A DNA stretch of 18,511 bases from Candidatus Thiodiazotropha taylori (lineage in GTDB: Bacteria; Pseudomonadota; Gammaproteobacteria; Chromatiales; Chromatiaceae). Numbering within the stretch: the stretch's first letter is position 1; every line of letters begins with the position of its first letter. A program made the translations under genes and the position numbers. The notes below the pieces were generated by a model. That model was not told the origin of the DNA. It saw nothing but the letters and a program-made list of their open reading frames with translations, and did not search any database. Shown here in pieces: positions 1 to 5,877 of the stretch. The stretch spans positions 1-18,511 of the forward strand of contig JAHRHW010000035.1 of NCBI GenBank assembly GCA_019100305.1, written 5' to 3'.

Positions 1-99
1 CATTCAGCGATCTACGACACCGAACAGACAGCCAGGCTGTTCTGCACCATCATCAATCAGTGGCAGCAATCATGCGGCACACCGGCACCACTAGAGTAG
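1..99 (+). CDS. C-terminal tail of an unidentified protein (partial)
   Basis: Frame 1 is open from the window edge to a TAG at 97-99, giving a 32-residue tail that begins HSAIYDTEQTARLF. Third codon positions are G/C-rich (about two thirds), as in the real genes here. I do not recognise the protein. The pattern His-x-x-x-Tyr, a short helix, then a terminal Trp is reminiscent of the last helix after the catalytic histidine of alpha/beta hydrolases, but that is a weak resemblance. Two hairpins follow within 130 bp, which fits a gene end facing the convergent apbC. Frame 2 is also open over nearly the same stretch, so even the frame is not certain. Confidence 0.35.
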   Translation, partial: HSAIYDTEQTARLFCTIINQWQQSCGTPAPLE

Positions 100-141
100 A
101 AGCGGATACGGGCCCGCGTCCTCAATATTGATCAGTGGATC

Positions 142-165
142 AAAAAGTCCGCAAATGGGCTTTTC
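142..165. terminator. Possible bidirectional terminator hairpin
   Basis: An eight-pair stem (143-150 AAAAGTCC with 157-164 GGGCTTTT, including one G-U pair on the + strand RNA) closes a 6-nt loop and ends in CTTTTC. Read on the minus strand the same element has one mismatch and ends in CTTTTTG. It lies between two convergent genes, 43 nt past the TAG at 99 and about 80 nt past the apbC stop. The stem is AU-rich, so its strength is uncertain. Confidence 0.45.
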
Positions 166-194
166 AGGCCGATCTGTCCGGTTGAACAGACCCC

Positions 195-230
195 GACCCT
201 CCCCACTACCTATGGATAGCAGGGAGGGTC
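195..230. terminator. Nine-base-pair hairpin after apbC
   Basis: GACCCTCCC (195-203) pairs perfectly with GGGAGGGTC (222-230) around an 18-nt loop that contains a small CTAT/ATAG repeat. It begins 16 nt beyond the apbC stop. No run of U follows on the minus strand and only two T follow on the plus strand, so it may be an RNA 3'-end stabiliser or a factor-assisted terminator rather than a classical intrinsic one. Confidence 0.45.
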
Positions 231-246
231 TTCAGATCGATCCAGA

Positions 247-1338
247 TCAGTTGTTCTGAATCACGATATTGGGGAATTTCGCCGCATAGTCCTTCGCCTG
301 CAGGGAGAGCTTGGCAGCTGTCTTGCGGGCGATCTCCCGGTAGATCTGCGAGATACGTGCCTCCGGCTCGGCAACCACGGTTGGCTTGCCACCGTCGGTC
401 TCTTCCCGAATACGGATATCCAGGGGCAGGGCACCAAGCAGATCCACATGGTACTGATCGGCCATGGAGGAGCCGCCACCCTCTCCGAAGATGTGCTCCT
501 CATGACCACATTTGGAGCAGATATGGGTACTCATGTTCTCCACGATACCCAGCACCGGCACCTCAACCTTTTCGAACATCTTGAGGCCTTTGCGGGCATC
601 CAGCAGGGCGATGTCCTGGGGCGTAGTGACGATCACCGCACCGGAGACCGGCACCTTCTGCGCCAAGGTCAATTGGGTATCACCGGTACCCGGCGGCAGG
701 TCCACGACCAGATAGTCCAGACTGTCCCAGTTGGTGTCGTTGAGCAACTGCTCCAAGGCCTGAGTGACCATCGGGCCACGCCAGATCATTGGCGTCTCTT
801 CATCGATCAGAAAACCGATCGACATCGCCTGCAGTCCGTAACCTTCCATCGGCTCCAGACTCTTGCCGTCTTTGGAGTCGGGCTTGCCGTTGATTCCCAA
901 CATGCGCGGCTGAGAAGGACCGTAGATATCCGCATCCAGAACCCCGACCTTGGCACCCTCTTCCGCCAGGGCGAGAGCGATATTGACCGCCGTGGTGGAT
1001 TTACCCACGCCACCTTTACCGGAAGCGACCGCAATGATGTTCTTGATGTTATCGATCGGTTTCAGTGCCTTTTGCACCGAATGGGCCACGATCTTGGTAT
1101 TGATGGAAACCTCAACCGATTCCACACCGGAAACTGTTTTGATCTGCTCGGTGACCGCCGACTCGATGGCGCCGTGACAACCTTTGGCGGGAAATCCCAA
1201 CTCAATCGCGACTTTTACGCTGCCGCCATCCAGCTCCACACCCTTTACCGCTTTGGCTGTTACCAAATCCTTCTCCAGATTCGGCTCGATATAGCCTTTG
1301 ATTGCCTCTTTCACAGCATCTTGTGTCAATTCAGACAT
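247..1338 (-). CDS. apbC: Mrp/ApbC family Fe-S cluster carrier ATPase
   Basis: Cytosolic P-loop ATPase that binds a [4Fe-4S] cluster at a dimer interface and passes it to apo-enzymes. The 363-residue protein is the usual length. Residues about 5-80 form the MIP18/DUF59-like domain. The deviant Walker A is GKGGVGKST at 107-115, LDADIYGPSQP at 134-144 is the family's switch region, and VVDLPPGTGD at 211-220 is Walker B. CSKC at 274-277 supplies the cluster-binding CxxC. The ATG start is preceded by GGGAG (1352-1348) at a good distance. In E. coli this gene (mrp) is divergent from metG; here a TetR gene lies upstream instead, about 216 bp away, so it is probably monocistronic. Family assignment is firm; the physiological client proteins are not visible from sequence. 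Confidence 0.95.
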   Translation of the reverse strand: MSELTQDAVKEAIKGYIEPNLEKDLVTAKAVKGVELDGGSVKVAIELGFPAKGCHGAIESAVTEQIKTVSGVESVEVSINTKIVAHSVQKALKPIDNIKNIIAVASGKGGVGKSTTAVNIALALAEEGAKVGVLDADIYGPSQPRMLGINGKPDSKDGKSLEPMEGYGLQAMSIGFLIDEETPMIWRGPMVTQALEQLLNDTNWDSLDYLVVDLPPGTGDTQLTLAQKVPVSGAVIVTTPQDIALLDARKGLKMFEKVEVPVLGIVENMSTHICSKCGHEEHIFGEGGGSSMADQYHVDLLGALPLDIRIREETDGGKPTVVAEPEARISQIYREIARKTAAKLSLQAKDYAAKFPNIVIQNN

Positions 1339-1347
1339 CGTCAGTTA

Positions 1348-1361
1348 CTCCCGCAAGCGGG
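1348..1361 (-). promoter_or_regulatory. apbC ribosome binding site inside a small hairpin
   Basis: On the minus strand the Shine-Dalgarno GGGAG (1352-1348) sits at the 3' side of a CCCG-CTTG-CGGG hairpin (1361-1350), so part of the ribosome binding site could be paired. The stem is short and may simply be fortuitous. Confidence 0.3.
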
Positions 1362-1475
1362 CACATTGTTTGGCCCGTCAAAATTACTGAAAACTTCATG
1401 GCGGGGGATTCTACACGAAAACCAAGCCAAGATACCAAGCATTTTCCTGGGTTTTGACTCATGCAGGAGAAATCC

Positions 1476-1501
1476 CACGCCTTCAGGTAACTGAAGGCGT
1501 G
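1476..1501 (-). terminator. Strong 11-bp hairpin downstream of the WHG-type TetR gene
   Basis: CACGCCTTCAG (1476-1486) and CTGAAGGCGTG (1491-1501) pair perfectly around a 4-nt loop. It lies about 54 nt past the TetR stop and about 115 nt upstream of the apbC start, so it could end the TetR transcript before apbC. The minus strand continues GGATTTCTCC, with only three T in a row, so an intrinsic terminator is not proven. Smaller inverted repeats sit alongside it: AACGG/CCGTT at 1511-1515 and 1522-1526, and GATCCG/CGGATC at 1537-1542 and 1551-1556. No gene is seen in 1339-1554. Confidence 0.5.
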
Positions 1502-1554
1502 CCTGAATCGAACGGATTCAGCCGTTGAGAGCCCCCGATCCGCTTGAAGCCGGA

Positions 1555-2199
1555 TCAGATGACTTCTTGGTGCGGAATGGCTCCATCCGTTGACTGAAGT
1601 GCACTGAGACCGGCCAGATAACGCTCTATCAGGTGTTCTACCAGGGATGCTACGGAACCCTGCCCGGTAGTCTGGAGCTGGTTGGTAGTGTGCATGATTG
1701 CGATGCCATGGATGCCGTTCCAGATCGCCCTCGCAGCCATCGCGATCTCGTGTTGCGGCATTTTGTTCATGGTCAGTGCGGCAATTTGACGCTCAACCAG
1801 TTCATAGAGACGATCCAGCTTGTCTTCATGGATCTCCATCAACAGACCTTCTGTCTGGGGCTGGTGTTCAAACACCATACGCCAGCGATGGGCATGCTTT
1901 GAAGCAAAGTCGAGATAGGCTGATCCCAATGTATAGAGGCAATCCTGCGGATGCCGACATTCAGTCAACCGTTCACTGAGCACCATATAGAGCTGATCCA
2001 GAGTTCTCCCGTTAACCCTCTGTACCAGTTCATCAAGATTTTTGAATACGAAATAGAGGCTTCCGACTGTATAGCCGATGGCAGAAGCAACCTTGCGGGC
2101 GGATAGTCCCTCATAGCCCTGGGTTTCTATTAGTTCTTCAGCTGCCACGAGTGCCATATTCTCGATTTCTGACTTGCTGTGTTCTCCCCGTCTTCCCAT
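1555..2199 (-). CDS. TetR family transcriptional regulator, WHG-type C-terminal domain
   Basis: A 214-residue DNA-binding repressor-type protein. Residues about 10-56 carry the TetR helix-turn-helix, with the recognition segment around VASAIGYTVGSLYFVF (37-52). The C-terminal ligand domain contains WNGIHG (160-165), the Trp-x-x-x-His-Gly signature of the WHG subgroup. The ATG start has a GGGAG Shine-Dalgarno five bases upstream (2209-2205). It is transcribed away from a second TetR gene across a 271-bp AT-rich spacer, so it may bind there and control itself or the adjacent kinase/hydrolase operon. The ligand is unknown. The gene after it, apbC, is separated by hairpins and is unlikely to be its target. 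Confidence 0.9.
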   Translation of the reverse strand: MGRRGEHSKSEIENMALVAAEELIETQGYEGLSARKVASAIGYTVGSLYFVFKNLDELVQRVNGRTLDQLYMVLSERLTECRHPQDCLYTLGSAYLDFASKHAHRWRMVFEHQPQTEGLLMEIHEDKLDRLYELVERQIAALTMNKMPQHEIAMAARAIWNGIHGIAIMHTTNQLQTTGQGSVASLVEHLIERYLAGLSALQSTDGAIPHQEVI

Positions 2200-2382
2200 G
2201 TTGTCTCCCGTTTCAACACGTTCATTGTGTTTAACTGTTTACGAACTTCGACCTTCCCTATCAAACAAGGGTCAGAGCAATATCACACCATTTTTTGTCT
2301 TCACACAGTGATCTGTCGCACACGGTGGAAGTAAAAATGGGCGATTTATCAACACGTATTAAGAATAGCAGGAGATCAGAAC

Positions 2383-2399
2383 TTATCATTATTTGATAA
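2383..2399. repeat. Inverted repeat TTATCA-5-TGATAA, candidate operator
   Basis: Perfect 6-bp arms at 2383-2388 and 2394-2399 are separated by TTATT. The right arm overlaps the predicted -35 TTGATA (2393-2398). The size and location suit a repressor or a divergent-promoter regulator. AT-rich sequence makes chance repeats more likely. Confidence 0.4.
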
Positions 2400-2420
2400 A
2401 TAGAATTACTATACTATAGT
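2393..2420 (+). promoter_or_regulatory. Predicted sigma-70 promoter of the TetR-kinase-hydrolase operon
   Basis: TTGATA at 2393-2398 (5 of 6 to consensus) is followed by a 16-bp spacer and TATAGT at 2415-2420 (5 of 6). Initiation near 2427 would give a leader of about 45 nt before the ATG at 2471, which has AAGGA (2460-2464) six bases upstream. The -10 lies inside the palindrome at 2409-2424. Confidence 0.55.
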
Positions 2421-2424
2421 ATAG
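2409..2424. repeat. 16-bp perfect palindrome over the -10 element, candidate TetR operator
   Basis: CTATACTATAGTATAG reads the same on both strands. Perfect 15-20 bp palindromes overlapping a core promoter are typical TetR-family operators. It lies 47 bp upstream of the rightward tetR start codon, so autorepression by that protein is the simplest reading. Binding by the divergent WHG-type TetR is the alternative. Confidence 0.55.
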
Positions 2425-2470
2425 ATATTATTAATTTTATTTAAGTGTATTTTCGCTTTAAGGAATAAGC

Positions 2471-3208
2471 ATGAAAATCAGCAAACAGGAGAAGGCGGCC
2501 ACCCGTCGTAAAATCCTCGCTGCCGCTTCCGAAGTGATTACGGAACGGGGCTTTAAAGCCGCTTCCATGCGTGAAATCGCCCGTCGCGCCAAAGTGGGCG
2601 ACGCAACGATCTACAACTATTTCCCCAGCAAGGAGAAACTGCTGTTTGGCTATTGTGAAAACCGCCAGCACGAAGTGGCTCAGGCACTGCGTGAGCTCGA
2701 CGGCTTCGACCAGTACACCGTCCGGGAGCAGCTGCATCAGTTGATCGAAACAGAGCTGGCTCTGTGGCTGCCCGACCGGGAGTTTCTTGGGGAAGTATTC
2801 GATACAACCTTCTACTCACCCGCCGCCAGCCTGGTCAACCTGGCTGAAACCCGCCGGCTGTTCAATCGGATGGTGGATGAGATCATCGACAATGCGGTGG
2901 AGGCCGGTGAGATACCGGAACAGCCCTACCAATCCCTGCTGGCTCCCCTCTACTGGGACTATACGACAGCGGTACTTGCCTACTGGCTGCGTGACGACTC
3001 GGAAGGGTTTGCCAACACCACCCGACTGGTTGATCAGAGCGTTGAGTTGATCGCCATTGTTCTGCAGACCGGTGTGATCGGTAAAACCATGGAACTGGTC
3101 TCTTTTCTGTTTCGCAGCCACATCAGTCGAACCCTGAACAGCTTCAGCGAAGTCACCCGCCCCTGGAAAAAAGCCAAGCGGCAGTTCATGGCCAGCCACG
3201 ATGACTAA
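2471..3208 (+). CDS. TetR family regulator heading an ABC1-kinase operon
   Basis: A 245-residue TetR-type repressor, slightly longer than usual. The N-terminal helix-turn-helix spans about 13-58 (ILAAASEVITERGF, then REIARRAKVGDATIYNYFPSKEKLL). The C-terminal domain, about 75-215, is helical and matches no ligand class I can name. A basic tail (PWKKAKRQF) ends the protein. The ATG is supported by AAGGA six bases upstream. Its last 8 bases overlap the start of the kinase gene, so the two are translationally coupled. A palindrome over its own promoter points to autoregulation, which would tie the whole four-gene operon to whatever ligand it senses. This is inference from layout, not shown. Confidence 0.9.
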   Translation: MKISKQEKAATRRKILAAASEVITERGFKAASMREIARRAKVGDATIYNYFPSKEKLLFGYCENRQHEVAQALRELDGFDQYTVREQLHQLIETELALWLPDREFLGEVFDTTFYSPAASLVNLAETRRLFNRMVDEIIDNAVEAGEIPEQPYQSLLAPLYWDYTTAVLAYWLRDDSEGFANTTRLVDQSVELIAIVLQTGVIGKTMELVSFLFRSHISRTLNSFSEVTRPWKKAKRQFMASHDD

Positions 3209-4499
3209 ATCGGTACCGACAGGGAAGTTGGCCCGCTCCCGCCTGGCAAGCAGTGCAATGCTCAAGGCTGGTGGCAAACATCTCTCCCATATTGCCCGCC
3301 GCCCTTTCATGAGCAGTGAGAGCTGCCAGGAAGAGAAGACGCGACTTGACCAGCAGACCGCAGAGATTCTTTTCAAAGCCCTCTCCCAACTCAGAGGCAC
3401 CGCGCTCAAGCTGGCTCAAATGTTGAGCCTGGACAACCACTACCTAGCGGAACCGATGCGCAAACAGCTGGCCATGTCTTGCCATCAGGCGACCCCCTTG
3501 GGGCGCCCTCTGATCAGAAAGTTGTTTCTGCAGGAGTTCAACAGAGCGCCCGAGAAGATATTTGCCGAGTTCGATTCCCAGGCCTTTGCCGCAGCAAGCC
3601 TCGGGCAGGTCCACCGGGCGAAGAGCCATGCGGGTAAAGAGCTGGCGGTGAAACTCCAGTATCCCGGGATCGATATCACCATTGACAGTGATCTGCAGAT
3701 CATGCGGATGCTGGTCAAGCGCACCGCCCATAGCGAGTTATTGCTCTCTTCGTTGGATGAGATCAGCCAGCGTCTTCAGGAGGAGGTCGATTATCACCAG
3801 GAAGCGGACCATACAGAGTGGTTCAGCTCGCAACTTCAGCTCGACCCAATCCGAATCCCCGAGGTATGCCGCGACTACTCCAGCAAACGTATCATCACCA
3901 CCACCCGCATGGCCGGTGAGCATATGGACCAGTGGCTCTGCAGCAATCCCAGTCAGGCACAAAGAAACCATTTTGCACAGATACTCTACGACCTGTTCGT
4001 CAACTCATTCTATGGCTTGAATGCTCTGCATGCGGATCCCAACCCAGGCAACTACCTGTTTGCAGAGGATGGCACCCTCGGTCTGATCGACTTCGGCTGT
4101 GTAAGACATTTCTCTGCGGATTTCGTGGCTCTGATGCCGCAGCTTCTGAAGGCCTATCTGCAACAGGATGCCAGTGCCGTTCTGAACTATTACAAAAAAC
4201 TGGGCATGGTTGTGGAAGGGCTCGACAGCGACCAGCAACAGGACTTTTATGAAACGCTGTTGAAACCGTTCGGCGATTGGTTAACCAAGCCGTTTAAAGC
4301 CGGCAGGTTCGATTTTTCCAAACGAGACTCCGCCTACATCAAAGAGGGCGTGGAGATCTTCGGAAAACTCAGTCAAATAAAGAAAATTGACACGATCGCC
4401 AACGAATTCATCTATTTCGACCGCACCCTATTCGGTCTCTATCAGATATTCGAACGCATGGAAGCCGAAGTGGATATGGAACATCAATGGTTAATCTGA
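3201..4499 (+). CDS. ABC1/AarF/UbiB family atypical protein kinase
   Basis: A 432-residue atypical kinase of the family that includes UbiB and ADCK3/COQ8, which support ubiquinone and other lipid pathways as ATPases or small-molecule kinases. Visible motifs: the N-terminal KxGQ-like segment is KLAQ (70-73) in RGTALKLAQMLS; AAAS (130-133) replaces a glycine-rich loop; K151 in AVKLQYPG; ExD is E195-V-D197; catalytic HADPNPGN at 277-284; metal-binding DFG at 297-299. All catalytic elements are therefore present. It lacks the long hydrophobic C-terminal tail and N-terminal extension of enteric UbiB (about 546 residues), so it is a soluble ADCK-like paralogue and not obviously the ubiquinone-synthesis UbiB. 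The ATG overlaps the tetR stop by 8 bp, and its own end overlaps the next gene by 13 bp. The substrate is unknown. Confidence 0.92.
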   Translation: MTKSVPTGKLARSRLASSAMLKAGGKHLSHIARRPFMSSESCQEEKTRLDQQTAEILFKALSQLRGTALKLAQMLSLDNHYLAEPMRKQLAMSCHQATPLGRPLIRKLFLQEFNRAPEKIFAEFDSQAFAAASLGQVHRAKSHAGKELAVKLQYPGIDITIDSDLQIMRMLVKRTAHSELLLSSLDEISQRLQEEVDYHQEADHTEWFSSQLQLDPIRIPEVCRDYSSKRIITTTRMAGEHMDQWLCSNPSQAQRNHFAQILYDLFVNSFYGLNALHADPNPGNYLFAEDGTLGLIDFGCVRHFSADFVALMPQLLKAYLQQDASAVLNYYKKLGMVVEGLDSDQQQDFYETLLKPFGDWLTKPFKAGRFDFSKRDSAYIKEGVEIFGKLSQIKKIDTIANEFIYFDRTLFGLYQIFERMEAEVDMEHQWLI

Positions 4500-4906
4500 A
4501 TAAAATGCTGATCATCGCAGGTCTCTGCAGTCTCACCATCTGCCTGCTGCACCTATTGATCATCATCGGCGGAACCGAGTGGTACCGTTTTTTTGGCGCC
4601 GGCGAGACGATGGTAGCGCTCTCCATACAAGGATCAATCTATCCGGCAGTGATCACCCTGGGCATCGCCCTGGTGTTTTTCGGCTGGGCCTTGTATGCCT
4701 TTTCAGCCGCCGGATTATCGCGTCGTCTGCCCTGGCTGAAGCCGGTTTTGATCATCATCACCCTGATCTATCTGCTACGGGGTGCCGGTCTGTTGCCGAT
4801 GGTGTTGATCTCACCCAGACAGGTGTATGAGTTTCTGATCATCACCTCAATCATCAGTTTTCTCATCGGCTCTCTTCACTTGGCCGGAATCCGGCAGATG
4901 GAGTGA
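4487..4906 (+). CDS. Small four-helix membrane protein of unknown function
   Basis: A 139-residue, strongly hydrophobic protein that I do not recognise. Predicted membrane helices lie at about 7-28, 50-75, 83-105 and 112-134. A short loop, GGTEWYRFFGAGE (28-40), follows the first helix and a basic turn (SRRLPWLK, 78-85) precedes the third. No cysteine pair, signal cleavage site or enzymatic motif is evident. The ATG at 4487 overlaps the kinase gene by 13 bp; an in-frame ATG at 4505 would remove six residues and the overlap, and neither has a strong Shine-Dalgarno. Its position between the ABC1 kinase and the hydrolase suggests a membrane partner or anchor for that system. This is inferred only from gene order. 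Confidence 0.75.
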   Translation: MVNLNKMLIIAGLCSLTICLLHLLIIIGGTEWYRFFGAGETMVALSIQGSIYPAVITLGIALVFFGWALYAFSAAGLSRRLPWLKPVLIIITLIYLLRGAGLLPMVLISPRQVYEFLIITSIISFLIGSLHLAGIRQME

Positions 4907-4914
4907 AAGCTGAA
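4900..4914 (+). promoter_or_regulatory. Ribosome binding site that favours the ATG start of the hydrolase
   Basis: GGAG at 4900-4903 precedes ATG 4915 by 11 nt. No comparable motif lies 5-10 nt before the alternative GTG at 4903, so the ATG start is preferred although the spacing is long. Confidence 0.4.
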
Positions 4915-5877
4915 ATGAACCGCAAACAGTCAGGCAACCCGTTCAACAGTCATAAATTCCCTCTCAGGATTCGGCTGTTTTTCACCACCATGCGGAAACT
5001 TTTCGGCATTCTGGGCTGGGTTACACCAAAGCTGGCAGGCAAGCTGGCACTGAGGCTGTTCATGACGCCGCCCAGGTTTCCTTTACCTCGCCGGGAGAGG
5101 CTAGCAGTGCAGAACAGCCATCATCAGTTTCAACAGATCAACGGACAACGCATCGCAGTCTACCGTTGGGGTGAAGGCGAGCCGATACTGTTCAGTCATG
5201 GCTGGGGTGGGCGAGGCAGTCACTTCCATGCCCTGGTCGACGTATTGGTTGAGGCGGGTTACCAGGCGGTTTCCTTCGATGCCCCGGCGCACGGCCAGTC
5301 GAGTGGAAAACGCACCAATATGCTGGAGGTGACCAACACTCTGGTGACATTGGCCGAATCGCTGGGCCCGCTGAAAGCCGTTGTCGGACACTCATTTGGT
5401 TCGGGGATTACCCTGCTGGCGATGAGCCGTTTTCAGATTGCCACTGAAAAGCTGATCCTGTTCAGCTGTTTTGATGAAATCTACTGGGTAACCGATCAGT
5501 TCGGCGAGGCCTTCGGCATGACTCCTGAGTTGATTGGCGCGATGCGGGACGAGGCACAGCGTCGTTACGCAAAACAACTTGGTAGGGCCTGGCAGTGGCG
5601 TGATCTGTCACCCCTGAAGACCATCCAAACCATCGAGCATGAGATTCTGCTGCTACACGACAGAGAGGATCTGGAGGTCCCCTACCGGCATGCGGAAAAT
5701 CTTCTCGCCGTTGCCGCTCAGGCGAGACTGCATACCACCACCGGCCTGGGACACAAGAAGATCCTCAGGGATCAGAGCTGCCTGCAAAGCTGTCTGGAGT
5801 TCATACAGCAGCCTCTAAGTGGAGTTCCCGCTTCGAACAGCCGTGGTTCGACTGACGATCAAAATCATCAGCAGTGA
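4915..5877 (+). CDS. Alpha/beta hydrolase fold protein
   Basis: A serine-hydrolase-type enzyme of 320 residues from the chosen ATG. Counting from that start, the oxyanion-hole loop is SHGWGGRGSHF (about 94-104), the nucleophile elbow is GHSFGS with Ser160, the acid is probably Asp252 in HDREDLEVP, and His280 lies in GLGHKKIL, so the triad is complete. The first 60 residues are basic and hydrophobic (LRIRLFFTTMRKLFGILGWV, then MTPPRFPLP) and could lie on the membrane. A GTG at 4903 overlapping the previous stop (GTGA) is the alternative start; I chose ATG 4915 because GGAG (4900-4903) lies upstream of it, although with a long 11-nt spacing. The last 63 bases overlap the end of convergent putP. 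The substrate is unknown; an ester or lipid is plausible beside an ABC1 kinase. Confidence 0.88.
   Translation: MNRKQSGNPFNSHKFPLRIRLFFTTMRKLFGILGWVTPKLAGKLALRLFMTPPRFPLPRRERLAVQNSHHQFQQINGQRIAVYRWGEGEPILFSHGWGGRGSHFHALVDVLVEAGYQAVSFDAPAHGQSSGKRTNMLEVTNTLVTLAESLGPLKAVVGHSFGSGITLLAMSRFQIATEKLILFSCFDEIYWVTDQFGEAFGMTPELIGAMRDEAQRRYAKQLGRAWQWRDLSPLKTIQTIEHEILLLHDREDLEVPYRHAENLLAVAAQARLHTTTGLGHKKILRDQSCLQSCLEFIQQPLSGVPASNSRGSTDDQNHQQ

Larger units (their letters stand above)
2200..2470. promoter_or_regulatory. Divergent AT-rich control region between two TetR genes
   Basis: This 271-bp spacer is markedly more AT-rich than its neighbours, especially 2380-2460. It holds the rightward promoter and two inverted repeats listed separately. 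I saw no convincing -35/-10 pair for the leftward TetR gene and no small ORF with a ribosome binding site. Confidence 0.7.

Noticed and set aside
448..1494. 348-codon open frame on the + strand opposite apbC
   Set aside because: It is the antisense shadow of the well-supported apbC gene; the translation is His/Arg/Asp/Leu-rich without domain features and has no ribosome binding site.
2816..3409. 197-codon leftward frame crossing the tetR/kinase junction
   Set aside because: It opposes two strongly supported genes and has no family features; the stop-free stretch is explained by their codon usage.
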